From Haloarcula marismortui ATCC 43049 (GTDB lineage Archaea > Halobacteriota > Halobacteria > Halobacteriales > Haloarculaceae): a DNA stretch of 64,000 nt. The translations under genes were made by a program, and so were the position numbers. This document shows positions 51,229-59,425 of the stretch, one piece after another (the first letter of the stretch is position 1; each line of letters opens with the position of its first letter). Where the stretch lies: positions 1,922,001 through 1,986,000 of the forward strand of contig NC_006396.1 of the NCBI RefSeq assembly GCF_000011085.1. The letters are read 5' to 3'. The notes under the pieces are model-generated. The model made no database searches. It was not told the origin of the DNA and saw only the letters and a program-made list of their open reading frames with translations.

Positions 51229-51651
51229 TTACTCCTCGGCTCCGACAATCGTACTGACTCTGGCGTTTTCTTTGAGCTTCAGCCCTGCGCTGCCGACCGA
51301 TACTGGCACGCGCGGGAGCGCGTCGACGTGCAGAGTCGGGTGAGTCGCCCCACGTTCGAGCAGTGCCGTCCGCGGCTGGAGCGTCACCGTCGCCTCGCCG
51401 GTCAGCGACTCGTTGTACTCGACGAGGTACTGGCCGCCTCGCAGCGTCCACCACTCGTAATCGTCGTCCGGGTTCCGCTTTTCGCTTGCGTGAGGCACCA
51501 CTTCAGCCGCATCAAGCTCACCGCCGCCGAAGTCGATTCGTCCCGGTTCGACGACTTCATACACCGCAGCGACGGTGAGGTCGAACCCCGGGCTGTCGGT
51601 CTGGGTCGGTTCGTGGACGATATCCGTGACGTACTCGCCGAAGTCTGTCAT
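51229..51651 (-). CDS. dCTP deaminase/dUTPase-family protein, divergent
   Basis: 140 residues starting MTDFGEYVTDIVHEP. It resembles the gene at 9708 in the SPGFDLTVAAVYEVVEPGRI opening and WWTLRGGQYLVEYNE block, but the active-site loop reads PRTALLERGA where dCTP deaminases have RSSL, and the later acidic catalytic block is not recognisable. Probably not an active deaminase; it might bind nucleotides or do something else. Convergent with cheF2, 21 bp apart. Confidence 0.75.
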   Translation of the reverse strand: MTDFGEYVTDIVHEPTQTDSPGFDLTVAAVYEVVEPGRIDFGGGELDAAEVVPHASEKRNPDDDYEWWTLRGGQYLVEYNESLTGEATVTLQPRTALLERGATHPTLHVDALPRVPVSVGSAGLKLKENARVSTIVGAEE

Positions 51652-51755
51652 ATGCGACTGTATTCGGCGAGTGTGCCTAAAAGTGAGGCTGAGACGGGAT
51701 AGTGACTTGCAGGAGGAACGCGGCACTTTTGCCCGGCGAGTGACTCCCTCTCTGC

Positions 51756-52187
51756 ATGACCAAACACACGGAGTTTCTGGCGGGCGAGCGGCCTGAAGAC
51801 GTGCTCTTCTTCCTGCACGAGGACGCCGTCTCGAACCCGGGCGCACTGGCTGAGTACGCTGACGAAGTCGAGGACGGGCACATCCTCGTCCTGCCGGGCG
51901 ACGACGGCCGGAGTGCGTTCCAGTCGGCGACGGGCATCGACCCGATGGGGCTGGCTCAAGAGGCGATGGGCACGGAGGGCGACATTCACGACGACCTGAC
52001 CGACGCGGTCTGTCCGGTCGCCGAGGAAGAACCGGAGAGCAACCACACGACCCGGTTTGTCTTCGCCTTCGCCGAAGAACAGAACGAGGACGTAGGCGGC
52101 CTCTACGCTGAGGGCGACGTGGTCCACGCCTACGCGGTGTGTGCCTGCGGGGAACGGTACAGCGACAAGTGGGTCGTCGGGGAGTAG
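51756..52187 (+). CDS. DUF5807-like haloarchaeal protein
   Basis: 143 residues, acidic, no membrane segment. ERPEDVLFFLHEDAVSNPG and YAVCACGERYSDKWVVG are likely conserved blocks; two Cys near the C-terminus (CAC) might bind metal. I remember this as DUF5807; unchecked. Divergent from the dUTPase-like gene across 104 bp. Function unknown. Confidence 0.72.
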   Translation: MTKHTEFLAGERPEDVLFFLHEDAVSNPGALAEYADEVEDGHILVLPGDDGRSAFQSATGIDPMGLAQEAMGTEGDIHDDLTDAVCPVAEEEPESNHTTRFVFAFAEEQNEDVGGLYAEGDVVHAYAVCACGERYSDKWVVGE

Positions 52188-52188
52188 C

Positions 52189-52626
52189 TTACAGCAGGAA
52201 CGGTTCAGCCAGTCGGACGAGCAGTGCCTTCAGCAGGCCCGTGACGGGCCCGCCGTCGTGCGCATATGAAATCCCGACCTCGTCGCGGGTGATGCCGTGA
52301 CGGAGGTGCTGGACGCCGTCAATCACGAACCAGCAGCCGAGGAGCGCTCCCGTGGCGACGACCCACGTCGGGCCGGCGGCCGCGACCGTGTACGCCACGA
52401 ACCCGAACACGAGGAGGCCAAACACTACGTGGTCGGCGTAGTCGCCGACAGCGACCTGAGCGGCGTCGGCAGCGAGCCAGACACAGAAGGCCATCGCCGC
52501 CACGGCCGCGGCGTACCGTATTGAGCCGTCGAGGACCAGCAGCGTCGCGCCGACAGCGACGGCGCTACTGAGACGCTGTCGGACAGCTGTCTCGCGCCAG
52601 ATTCGCGTCTGGAGGGACTCGGGCAT
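52189..52626 (-). CDS. Membrane protein of unknown function, about four spans
   Basis: 145 residues with hydrophobic segments at about 20-37, 40-60, 64-84 and 88-105 and an amphipathic end. No motif recognised. Its stop is 1 bp after the stop of the convergent DUF5807-like gene. ATG at 52626 (MPESLQTRIW) is preferred over one nine codons upstream. Function unknown. Confidence 0.68.
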   Translation of the reverse strand: MPESLQTRIWRETAVRQRLSSAVAVGATLLVLDGSIRYAAAVAAMAFCVWLAADAAQVAVGDYADHVVFGLLVFGFVAYTVAAAGPTWVVATGALLGCWFVIDGVQHLRHGITRDEVGISYAHDGGPVTGLLKALLVRLAEPFLL

Positions 52627-52705
52627 CACCCAGAAGTGACGACTGAGGGGCAAATCAACGTTGCGTCGGGCGACGATACACCGCCCACTTCACTCGCGAG
52701 TCCAC

Positions 52706-53797
52706 CTATCGGTCGGTATCGACACCTTCCTCTTCTTCCTCAGGCAACCGCCGGAACGCGTCCACGATAGCCTGTTTCGCAACGGCCCCTTGCGTCGTCC
52801 AGTGGTGGGCGTAATCCATCATGTCGTCGTAGATGTCGGGCTTGCAGCCCGCGGCTTTCGGGTGGCCGCCGCCGTTGACCTGCTGGGCGACCTCGTGGGC
52901 GCGCTCGAAGCTGTCCGTCCCGCGAATGGAGGCAGAGCCGGCGGGTTTGACGATGACGGCGGCGTCCGCGCCCTGCTCGCGGAGGGCTTCGGCGACCTCG
53001 TTCTGCGAACAGCGGCCGTAGGTGACGCCAACTGTCCACTCGCCTACGTCGCGGAGTTCGGCCCGGTCGACGGCCTTCTCGATGAGTGCCTCCTTCTCGA
53101 CGCGCTTCTCGTCAAGGAACTCATGGAACTCCGGGGAGAGGTCGGGGCCGTGGTCCCGAACTGCCTCGATGTACTCCTCTGGCTCGCTCCAGTACGAGAG
53201 GTCTGCGAGGTCGTCGCTTCGGGGGTCGTCACGGATCCAGAGGTCGTGGTCGCGGGTGACGGCGGCGAGGTCGGCCCACTGCTCGTCGAAGTCGTAGTCG
53301 AGTTCCGACAGCGCCACGTCGGCGGTACATACCTCCTCAGAGTCGCCAACGGTGCGTTCGACGCCGGCCGCGTCCACGTCGGCGGCGAGGTCGTCGGGCC
53401 ACTGGTGGTGGTCGAACCAGACGACCCGCTCGGCGGTGTCGACCAGTGAATCGAGCGGGGCGATGTCGGACTCGCGGTCGGGACAGAGGTCACAGATGAA
53501 GACGGTCGCGTCGGGGTCGGCGTACTCGGCGGTCCATTCGAGCGCCTCCGTGAGTTCATGCGGGCCGGCGGGCAGCAGCGCGCCTTCGCCGTAGGCCTCG
53601 CGAATCAGCGCGGTACAGGCCAGTCCGTCAGCGTCGGGGTCGGCGATAACAATGACGCCGGCGTCCTGCAGCGTCTCGGCGGCTTCGGCTTCGGCTTGCT
53701 CTTCTTCGTAGGAATCCGGAATAAAGAACCCCTCACCGGGGAGTACAGATTTGCGGCCGATAGAGAGGCGGTCGTCGTCGATGAGCCAATCGTCCAT
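52706..53797 (-). CDS. DHH family phosphoesterase
   Basis: 363 residues. Motifs of the DHH superfamily are complete: DPDADG at 53-58, a CDLCPD block, DHH in WFDHHQWP and the C-terminal DHHA1 motif GGGHPKAAG. Members cleave short nucleic acids or cyclic dinucleotides with manganese. Haloarchaea have several, some RecJ-like exonucleases; the exact substrate here is open. The C-terminal tail is acidic. The frame is open to 53860, but MDDWLIDDDR at 53797 matches the family start. Confidence 0.87.
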   Translation of the reverse strand: MDDWLIDDDRLSIGRKSVLPGEGFFIPDSYEEEQAEAEAAETLQDAGVIVIADPDADGLACTALIREAYGEGALLPAGPHELTEALEWTAEYADPDATVFICDLCPDRESDIAPLDSLVDTAERVVWFDHHQWPDDLAADVDAAGVERTVGDSEEVCTADVALSELDYDFDEQWADLAAVTRDHDLWIRDDPRSDDLADLSYWSEPEEYIEAVRDHGPDLSPEFHEFLDEKRVEKEALIEKAVDRAELRDVGEWTVGVTYGRCSQNEVAEALREQGADAAVIVKPAGSASIRGTDSFERAHEVAQQVNGGGHPKAAGCKPDIYDDMMDYAHHWTTQGAVAKQAIVDAFRRLPEEEEEGVDTDR

Positions 53798-53881
53798 GCC
53801 ACAGCAAGCGGGTGGGGCGTCAAGAAGCCGTCGGGTTCGACTGTGACAGGGTGCTGCCACGGCGGTGTGTCAGCGCATCGG

Positions 53882-55450
53882 TCACGTCGTCTCGATGCCG
53901 CGAACTTCGAACCGCGCGCCGCCGTGCTCGCCGTCAGCGACGGTAACTGTCCATCCGTGGGCCTCGGCGATTTGCCTGACGATACGAAGCCCGAATCCGG
54001 TCCCGTCCGCGGCAGTCGAGTAGCCACCCTTGAAAACGTCGTCACGCTCCTCTGGCGGGATTCCGGGGCCAGTGTCCTCGACGTAGAACCCGTCCTCAAG
54101 CGCACCGACGGTCACGGTCAGGTCGCTCGCGTCCCCTTCGGCGGCGTCCAGCGACACCTCAGACTGTGGGAAGGCGTGTTCGACGGCGTTCCGAACGAGG
54201 TTTTCGAGTAGCTGTTCGAGCCGCCCCCGGTCCGCCACGACCGTCTGTTCCGACCGAACCACAAGTGTCGCGCCGTCCGTCGGAACGTTCTGCCAGCATC
54301 CGTCGACGACTGCTCCAAGGTCCAGCGACGCCGTCTCGGTGACCTCGTCCCCGCTGCTGGCGAGCGTCAGCAGGTCGTCGATGAGCCTGTTGCTCCGTTC
54401 GATGGCCGCGGCGACGTTGTCGAGGTGCTCGCTGTCGCATTCCGCCCGAGCTAGCTTTAGTCGTCCCTGCGCGACGTTGAGCGGATTCCGGAGGTCGTGG
54501 CTGACCACGCCAGCGAACTCCCGGAGACGTTCGTTCTGGCGTTCCAGCGTCCGCTGGCGCTCTCTGCGGGCTGTGACATCTTCCGACACCGCCAGCCCGG
54601 AGATGACCTCCCCATTGTCGTCCCGAACCGGGACCGTCTGGACCCGGTAGTGCTTGCCCCGATACTGCTGTTCGAAGCTGTGGGAATGACCGTCGAGCGC
54701 CTCGCGGTAGTAGTGCTCGAGTTCGTCGGCAATTGCCTCCGAAAACAGGTCGTGGGGTTTCGAGCCCTCGAAATCAGCCGGCGTGAGCCCGGCAGACGAA
54801 ATTTCGCCGCCGCCGGCGACGGTGTACCGACAGTCGCGGTCGAAGAGGAACACGCCCATCTCGGGCAGGTTCTCGATAAGGGTCTCGTACTGTGCCTTGA
54901 GCCGTTCGAGCCGTCGCTCGCGTTTCGTCCGGTTAGTTACGTCCCGCACGAGTCCCTGCACGAACCGAACTGACCCGTCGTGTGTGACCGGGCTGGCGCT
55001 GACCTCAACATAGACTGGCTCCCCGTCTGCGTCGGTGAGGCGCAGTTCAAATTCGCGGACGGTCTCGCCAGCCGCGACCCTGGAGAATCCGTCAAACGCC
55101 GCTTCTAAGCGCTCTTCCGGAACGTAGCTCCGGAAGGGAGTGTCGACCAGTTCCTCGGGAGAGTAACCGAGAAGCGATTCGATGGCCGGGGAGACGAAGG
55201 TGAACACGCCGTCGATGTCCAGCCGAAATATCGTGTCGGGACTCACCTCCGCGATCTCACGGAATCGACGCTCGCTCTCGCGCCGGCGCTGCTCAGACCG
55301 GTGGCGCTGGATAGCGTTGCCAAGCAGATTATCGACGTTCTGGACGAACGTCACGTCGTCGTCGGTGAACGTGAGTTGGTCGGTCGAGTGGGTGCCGATG
55401 ACGCCCCACGGGTCGTCGGTCTCGCCGATGACGACGCTGATACCACTCAC
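53882..55450 (-). CDS. PAS-PAS histidine kinase, GAF domain truncated at 5' end
   Basis: 522 residues from a GTG at 55450 that lies inside a GAF domain. Two PAS domains (about 60-175 and 190-300), the phosphorylated His318 in VVSHDLRNPL, and the ATPase domain (Asn box region near 430, GFGLRIVR at the end). The frame continues upstream of 55450 with clear GAF sequence to about 55545 but no start codon, where it meets the uspA gene. The 5' part of the gene therefore looks lost, probably with a receiver domain. It may be expressed as a shorter kinase or be a pseudogene. Confidence 0.78.
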   Translation of the reverse strand: MSGISVVIGETDDPWGVIGTHSTDQLTFTDDDVTFVQNVDNLLGNAIQRHRSEQRRRESERRFREIAEVSPDTIFRLDIDGVFTFVSPAIESLLGYSPEELVDTPFRSYVPEERLEAAFDGFSRVAAGETVREFELRLTDADGEPVYVEVSASPVTHDGSVRFVQGLVRDVTNRTKRERRLERLKAQYETLIENLPEMGVFLFDRDCRYTVAGGGEISSAGLTPADFEGSKPHDLFSEAIADELEHYYREALDGHSHSFEQQYRGKHYRVQTVPVRDDNGEVISGLAVSEDVTARRERQRTLERQNERLREFAGVVSHDLRNPLNVAQGRLKLARAECDSEHLDNVAAAIERSNRLIDDLLTLASSGDEVTETASLDLGAVVDGCWQNVPTDGATLVVRSEQTVVADRGRLEQLLENLVRNAVEHAFPQSEVSLDAAEGDASDLTVTVGALEDGFYVEDTGPGIPPEERDDVFKGGYSTAADGTGFGLRIVRQIAEAHGWTVTVADGEHGGARFEVRGIETT

Positions 55451-55593
55451 GACGCCGTGGTCCAGTAACAGCGGCGGGCCGCTAAAGCGGTCCTCAGTGC
55501 GCAGATCCTCGACGACGATCGGTCCCCCGGTCTGGAGCGTGTACCCGGCCGATCGGACGGTGTGGCCTATCCCGTGGCGCTTCGAGCAGCGCG

Positions 55594-56058
55594 TCAGACC
55601 TCGGTTCGCTCTGGGTTGGGCTCGCCTTCGAGCTGGCGGACCGTCAGCACCGGCATGGGAGCCTCCCGGACGAGTTCCTCGGCGACACTGCCCAGCAGAT
55701 AGCCGTGTTCGCCGTGGCGGCCACGGGTCCCGCTGACGATGACATCGGCGTCGTGTTCCATTGCGTACGTGCAGATTTCGTCGGCCGGGTCGCCCTCCCG
55801 AACAGCAGTAACGAGTTCCTCGTCTGCCTCGGCGTCGGCGGCCTCCAGAATGAACGAGAGGGCGCGGCCGCCAGTGGTCGCCAGCGCGCGCTCCAGCGCC
55901 TCGCGAACCTCTTCGGGAGTCGTCTCAACCTCGCCGGTGTCGACGACGTACAGCCCGTGGACAGTTGCGTCGAAGCGTGCTGCCAGGTCCAGCGCCGCCT
56001 CGACGGCCCGCTCTGCGCTGCCGGAGCCGTCCGTGGCGATGACCACCGTATCGAACAT
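55594..56058 (-). CDS. Universal stress protein UspA, ATP-binding type
   Basis: 154 residues. UspA fold with the nucleotide signature G-x2-G-x9-G near the C-terminus (GTRGRHGEHGYLLGS), so it likely binds ATP. Start MFDTVVIATDG at 56058; the frame upstream of it is basic. It directly adjoins the truncated GAF of the kinase, which suggests a join created by deletion or insertion. Three UspA genes lie within 2 kb here. Confidence 0.87.
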   Translation of the reverse strand: MFDTVVIATDGSGSAERAVEAALDLAARFDATVHGLYVVDTGEVETTPEEVREALERALATTGGRALSFILEAADAEADEELVTAVREGDPADEICTYAMEHDADVIVSGTRGRHGEHGYLLGSVAEELVREAPMPVLTVRQLEGEPNPERTEV

Positions 56059-56182
56059 ACACCACGCATCGAAGCCGCGACTAAATACACTGTTGGTCAC
56101 GGCGAGGGACTCGCCGTATGACACGACGTTACCGGCTCGAACCCCGGTGGATTTTTGCCGACCGGGGTCACAGTGGCGAGTG

Positions 56183-56617
56183 ATGGATATCGACCTCGTA
56201 CTCGCGCCGGTCGACGGCAGCGACCAGTCGGAACGAGCGGCCGAGTACGCGATCGCCGTTGCGGAGCGGTATGACGCCGACCTCCACCTGCTGTTCGTCA
56301 TCGACGAACGACTTCACCAGGATATCGATAGCGGCGACGTGAGCGCGACCGCGATCGCCGAGGAGCACCAGGCGTTCACCGAGAGCATCCGAGACCGGTT
56401 CCGCGACGCACACGACGGCGTGTTCGAAACGTCGTCCGCGACCGCGTTCTCAGAGACACGACTCATGCAGACGCCGGGCAGCGTCGTCCTCGACGTGGCG
56501 GAGGACCTCGATTCGGATTTCATCGTCGTCCCACGCGAGGAAGGAAGCGAAGAGGCCGTCGGGCGCGCGGCGATCTACGTCATCGAATACGCTAGCCAGC
56601 CGGTCCTCACCGTTTAG
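56183..56617 (+). CDS. Universal stress protein UspA, non-ATP type
   Basis: 144 residues starting MDIDLVLAPVDGSDQ. UspA fold, but the G-x2-G motif is replaced by VPREEGSEEAVGR, so ATP binding is doubtful. Rightward; its stop overlaps the stop of the convergent GNAT gene. Divergent from the previous uspA across 124 bp. Role in stress response only by family. Confidence 0.85.
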   Translation: MDIDLVLAPVDGSDQSERAAEYAIAVAERYDADLHLLFVIDERLHQDIDSGDVSATAIAEEHQAFTESIRDRFRDAHDGVFETSSATAFSETRLMQTPGSVVLDVAEDLDSDFIVVPREEGSEEAVGRAAIYVIEYASQPVLTV

Positions 56618-57135
56618 ATTCGGATCGCCATCTCTATTTCGAAGCTCTCGGCGCTACTGATCTCGAACCCGACCTTCTCGTACAGCGAGATCGCCGGGTC
56701 GTTCCACCGCTCGACGGTGAGCCAGACGTGGTCGATGCCTTTACTCTGTCCCTGACCCAGCAGCGTCTCGACCAGCGCTGTCCCGATACCAGCACCCTGG
56801 TAGGCCTGTAACACGAAGATAGCGAGTTCGTGCTCGTCCTCGTTGTCCGGGACCAGCGTCGCGTGGCCGGCGACAGTGTCGTCGTGTTTGGCAACGACGT
56901 TGACACAGTCGCCGTTGAGGATCGTGTCGAGCCACTCGCGGATAGCTTCCTCTTTGACCGGTGGGATGCCTTGCGCCCGGTCGGCGGGGTCGAAGTCGAG
57001 GTACATCTCGACGAGGCTCTCCGTATCGGCGTCGTCCGCAGGGATGACGTCGATGGAGCGGTCCTCGCGGTCGGTGATCGTCCGCGGTGGCTGTGGGAAC
57101 TCTTCGGCGGGTTCGTCTGGGTAGGTGCGAGTCAT
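56614..57135 (-). CDS. GNAT family N-acetyltransferase
   Basis: 173 residues. Acetyl-CoA loop YQGAGIGTALV at about 115-125 and a C-terminal ISLYEKVGFE typical of GNAT. The acceptor substrate is unknown. Its ATG overlaps the stop of the upstream uspA-like gene in an ATGA (57132-57135), and its stop overlaps that of the convergent uspA at 56614-56617. Confidence 0.87.
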   Translation of the reverse strand: MTRTYPDEPAEEFPQPPRTITDREDRSIDVIPADDADTESLVEMYLDFDPADRAQGIPPVKEEAIREWLDTILNGDCVNVVAKHDDTVAGHATLVPDNEDEHELAIFVLQAYQGAGIGTALVETLLGQGQSKGIDHVWLTVERWNDPAISLYEKVGFEISSAESFEIEMAIRI

Positions 57136-57503
57136 CGGATGAGAGTCACCGGCGTCTGTGCGTTCAGCAGGACGAACTCGACAATGGGGCCGAGCTGTAT
57201 CTTTCCGAGCGGCGAGCGGCCGCCACCGCCGAGGACGATTCTATCGAACCCTTCGCTCTCAGCGATGTTCACCAGCTCACTTCCCGGTGAGGTGCCTTCG
57301 ACACGGCGAATCGGGGGTTCGAGCCCGCTTTCGTCGATACGCTCCTGTATCCGTTGCTGGACCGCTTCGAGGTCGGCGTCGTTGTCTTCGTTGTCGAAGA
57401 CAGCGACGGTCAGTTCGTCGCCTGTTTCCGCGACGCGGTCGAGTGTTTCGGTCAGTGCCTGGTAGGACAGTTCGCTGCCTCCGACACCGAGCAGTATTTT
57501 CAT
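57132..57503 (-). CDS. UspA-like protein, third copy
   Basis: 123 residues starting MKILLGVGGSE. UspA fold with a short GGGGRSPLGKIQLGPIVEF end in place of the full ATP signature. Translationally coupled to the GNAT gene. It has no signal peptide. Divergent from the DUF5806-like gene. Confidence 0.83.
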   Translation of the reverse strand: MKILLGVGGSELSYQALTETLDRVAETGDELTVAVFDNEDNDADLEAVQQRIQERIDESGLEPPIRRVEGTSPGSELVNIAESEGFDRIVLGGGGRSPLGKIQLGPIVEFVLLNAQTPVTLIR

Positions 57504-57618
57504 AGTCGGGCCATGCATGGGAGCGGTAAAAAAGCCACCCGGCTGAACTGTCGGGGAAAGACCATGACAGCGGGGCGGCGGCGATACCCTTTTTCACCGC
57601 GGGCACGCATTCCCGGCT

Positions 57619-58350
57619 ATGACTGAGGGCGCACCGCCGGACGAGACGGATGTCGAGGCGGCAGACGACGGTTCGGCCGGCCACCAGCCGGACGACCCGG
57701 CGGCCGCGGATGACGGGGCCGACGACGGCGAGACCACGGAAAGCGGCCCCGCCGACTCGGCCACCGAGGGGACAGCACCGGCCGAGCCAACCAGCGGGAC
57801 AGCGGTTTCTGAAGCCAGTGACGTCCCGTCCGACGTACAGAAGTACGACCGCTTCAAGAAAATCGAGGGCGGGACCTACGACCGCGCGAACGATTTCCTC
57901 CGGGACCGGACGTACATCACCGCCCGCGAGTGGGCCATCGCCCGCCTCTGTGCTGACTTCCGGACCGAAACTGGCGTCGAGATGACGAAAATCGGGGAGA
58001 ACCTCCCAGAACTCGTCCCGTTCATGACGGACACGTACACGCCACAGGCGGTTAATCAGGCCCGCGCTGCCTTCGAGGACAAAGTCCGGAAGGCCGGCGC
58101 GACGTTCCTCTACGGCGCGATGTGTGACTTCTTCACCGCTGAGGACCTCGATGACGTGATGTACGAGGCTACCGAAGTCGCAAAATTCCTCCTCGAAGTC
58201 GAGGGCGTCGACCTCGCCGTCGAAGACGAGATGGAGGCCGAAGACCGGATCTCCTCGGTGATGCGGGAGGTCCGCGAGCAGTCGGCGGCGCTGCGACACG
58301 ACGAGGTGTGTTGTCCGGAGTGTGGCAATGAATTCCAGGTTGACGAGTAG
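57619..58350 (+). CDS. DUF5806-like haloarchaeal protein
   Basis: 243 residues. The first 70 are Asp/Glu/Ala/Pro/Thr-rich and probably disordered; a helical domain follows (DVQKYDRFKKIEGGTYDRAN to about 215); the end has a CCPECGNEFQ zinc ribbon half. I remember it as DUF5806, conserved in Halobacteria; unchecked. Function unknown. The next gene starts 11 bp later on the same strand. Confidence 0.75.
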   Translation: MTEGAPPDETDVEAADDGSAGHQPDDPAAADDGADDGETTESGPADSATEGTAPAEPTSGTAVSEASDVPSDVQKYDRFKKIEGGTYDRANDFLRDRTYITAREWAIARLCADFRTETGVEMTKIGENLPELVPFMTDTYTPQAVNQARAAFEDKVRKAGATFLYGAMCDFFTAEDLDDVMYEATEVAKFLLEVEGVDLAVEDEMEAEDRISSVMREVREQSAALRHDEVCCPECGNEFQVDE

Positions 58351-58361
58351 CCACGGCTGAG

Positions 58362-58787
58362 ATGGACGACATCGACCCCGACGCCCAGCCGTCGATGTCG
58401 GTCCACGAAGCGACACAGAAAGTGCTACGGACCGACCTGGCCATCGGCATCGGCGGCGCGGTGCTTGGCTATGCTGAGGCAGGGACAGCCCTGTTCGACG
58501 TACTGCCGGTGGTTGTCGGGTTCGGTCTCCTGACGGGTATCGCAGTGGCTGTCGTCGAACACGACGCAGTCCCGGGCGTCTATCCGGAGGTCGCCGCACT
58601 GGCGTCGTTCGTCGTGCTTGCCGGGGCTGTTGCCGGCCTCGTAACGCTCTCCGATGCGCCGATAACACTCGTACTCGCGGCCGTCCTCTCGGGCTTCGGT
58701 GTCGGTGTCATCGGTAACCGGGTGCTCTATGGCATCGCCTTCGACGTGCCGGCGTACCGATTGACCCAGGTGCGTGAGCAGTCATAG
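58362..58787 (+). CDS. Small membrane protein, about four spans
   Basis: 141 residues with a soluble N-terminus of 25 residues and hydrophobic segments at about 27-45, 47-65, 74-96 and 100-121. No motif recognised. 11 bp after the DUF5806-like gene, so probably one transcript with it. Function unknown. Confidence 0.68.
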   Translation: MDDIDPDAQPSMSVHEATQKVLRTDLAIGIGGAVLGYAEAGTALFDVLPVVVGFGLLTGIAVAVVEHDAVPGVYPEVAALASFVVLAGAVAGLVTLSDAPITLVLAAVLSGFGVGVIGNRVLYGIAFDVPAYRLTQVREQS

Positions 58788-58820
58788 TCACGCAGCTGGG
58801 GACCGGTCTTAGACTGGCGT

Positions 58821-59339
58821 TCAGTCAGGGAAGAACGGCTCAGGGTCCTCGTGAGTGACGGTAACTACCTCGTCGTCGCTAAGCGGTCGGATATGCGAGT
58901 ACAGTCCGTGGTCGGCGGCGACCTGCGAGAGGTCCGCGCGCTCGGTCCGGTCGTAGTATAGCGGCACGAGCACGGCGAGGTCGTCGCCACATTCCAGCGC
59001 GACAAGCAGGAACACCATCCCGTCGTCGGTCGCCCGGAACACCTCGCTGCGCTCGACGGTGCGGTCTTCGAGCGCGTCGGCGACGCGCCGGAACTCATCG
59101 CCGGGAACCACGACATCAAAGCCGAGTCGCCGGGTTTCGGGCTCGTACTCGCCGGTCTGTTCGGCCATCGTCCGCGGCTCACCGGTCAGCACCGTCACGT
59201 CGCCGGGGTGGAGTTCGATAGCCTCGCGCCCGTCGTCTCGGTACTGTGTGGCCGTCGCAGCCATATCCTCGATGACCTGCTCCCAGTGACCGACGACACG
59301 GTCGAAGGGGTTAGATTCGGGGTCGGCAGGGTCGTTCAT
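58821..59339 (-). CDS. DUF7529-like haloarchaeal protein
   Basis: 172 residues, acidic, no membrane segment; helical N-terminus ([20 protein letters not shown]) and alpha/beta rest with [18 protein letters not shown] remember it as DUF7529; unchecked. Function unknown. Convergent with the small membrane protein gene and divergent from the dipeptide transporter genes. Confidence 0.7.
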   Translation of the reverse strand: MNDPADPESNPFDRVVGHWEQVIEDMAATATQYRDDGREAIELHPGDVTVLTGEPRTMAEQTGEYEPETRRLGFDVVVPGDEFRRVADALEDRTVERSEVFRATDDGMVFLLVALECGDDLAVLVPLYYDRTERADLSQVAADHGLYSHIRPLSDDEVVTVTHEDPEPFFPD

Positions 59340-59425
59340 ACGTCGAGTGTGGCGGCGGCCGGGATAAATTGTTGGTGGGACAGTGGCACAACAGTTTTAC
59401 TGGTATTTTGAGAAGAAGGGGACAG

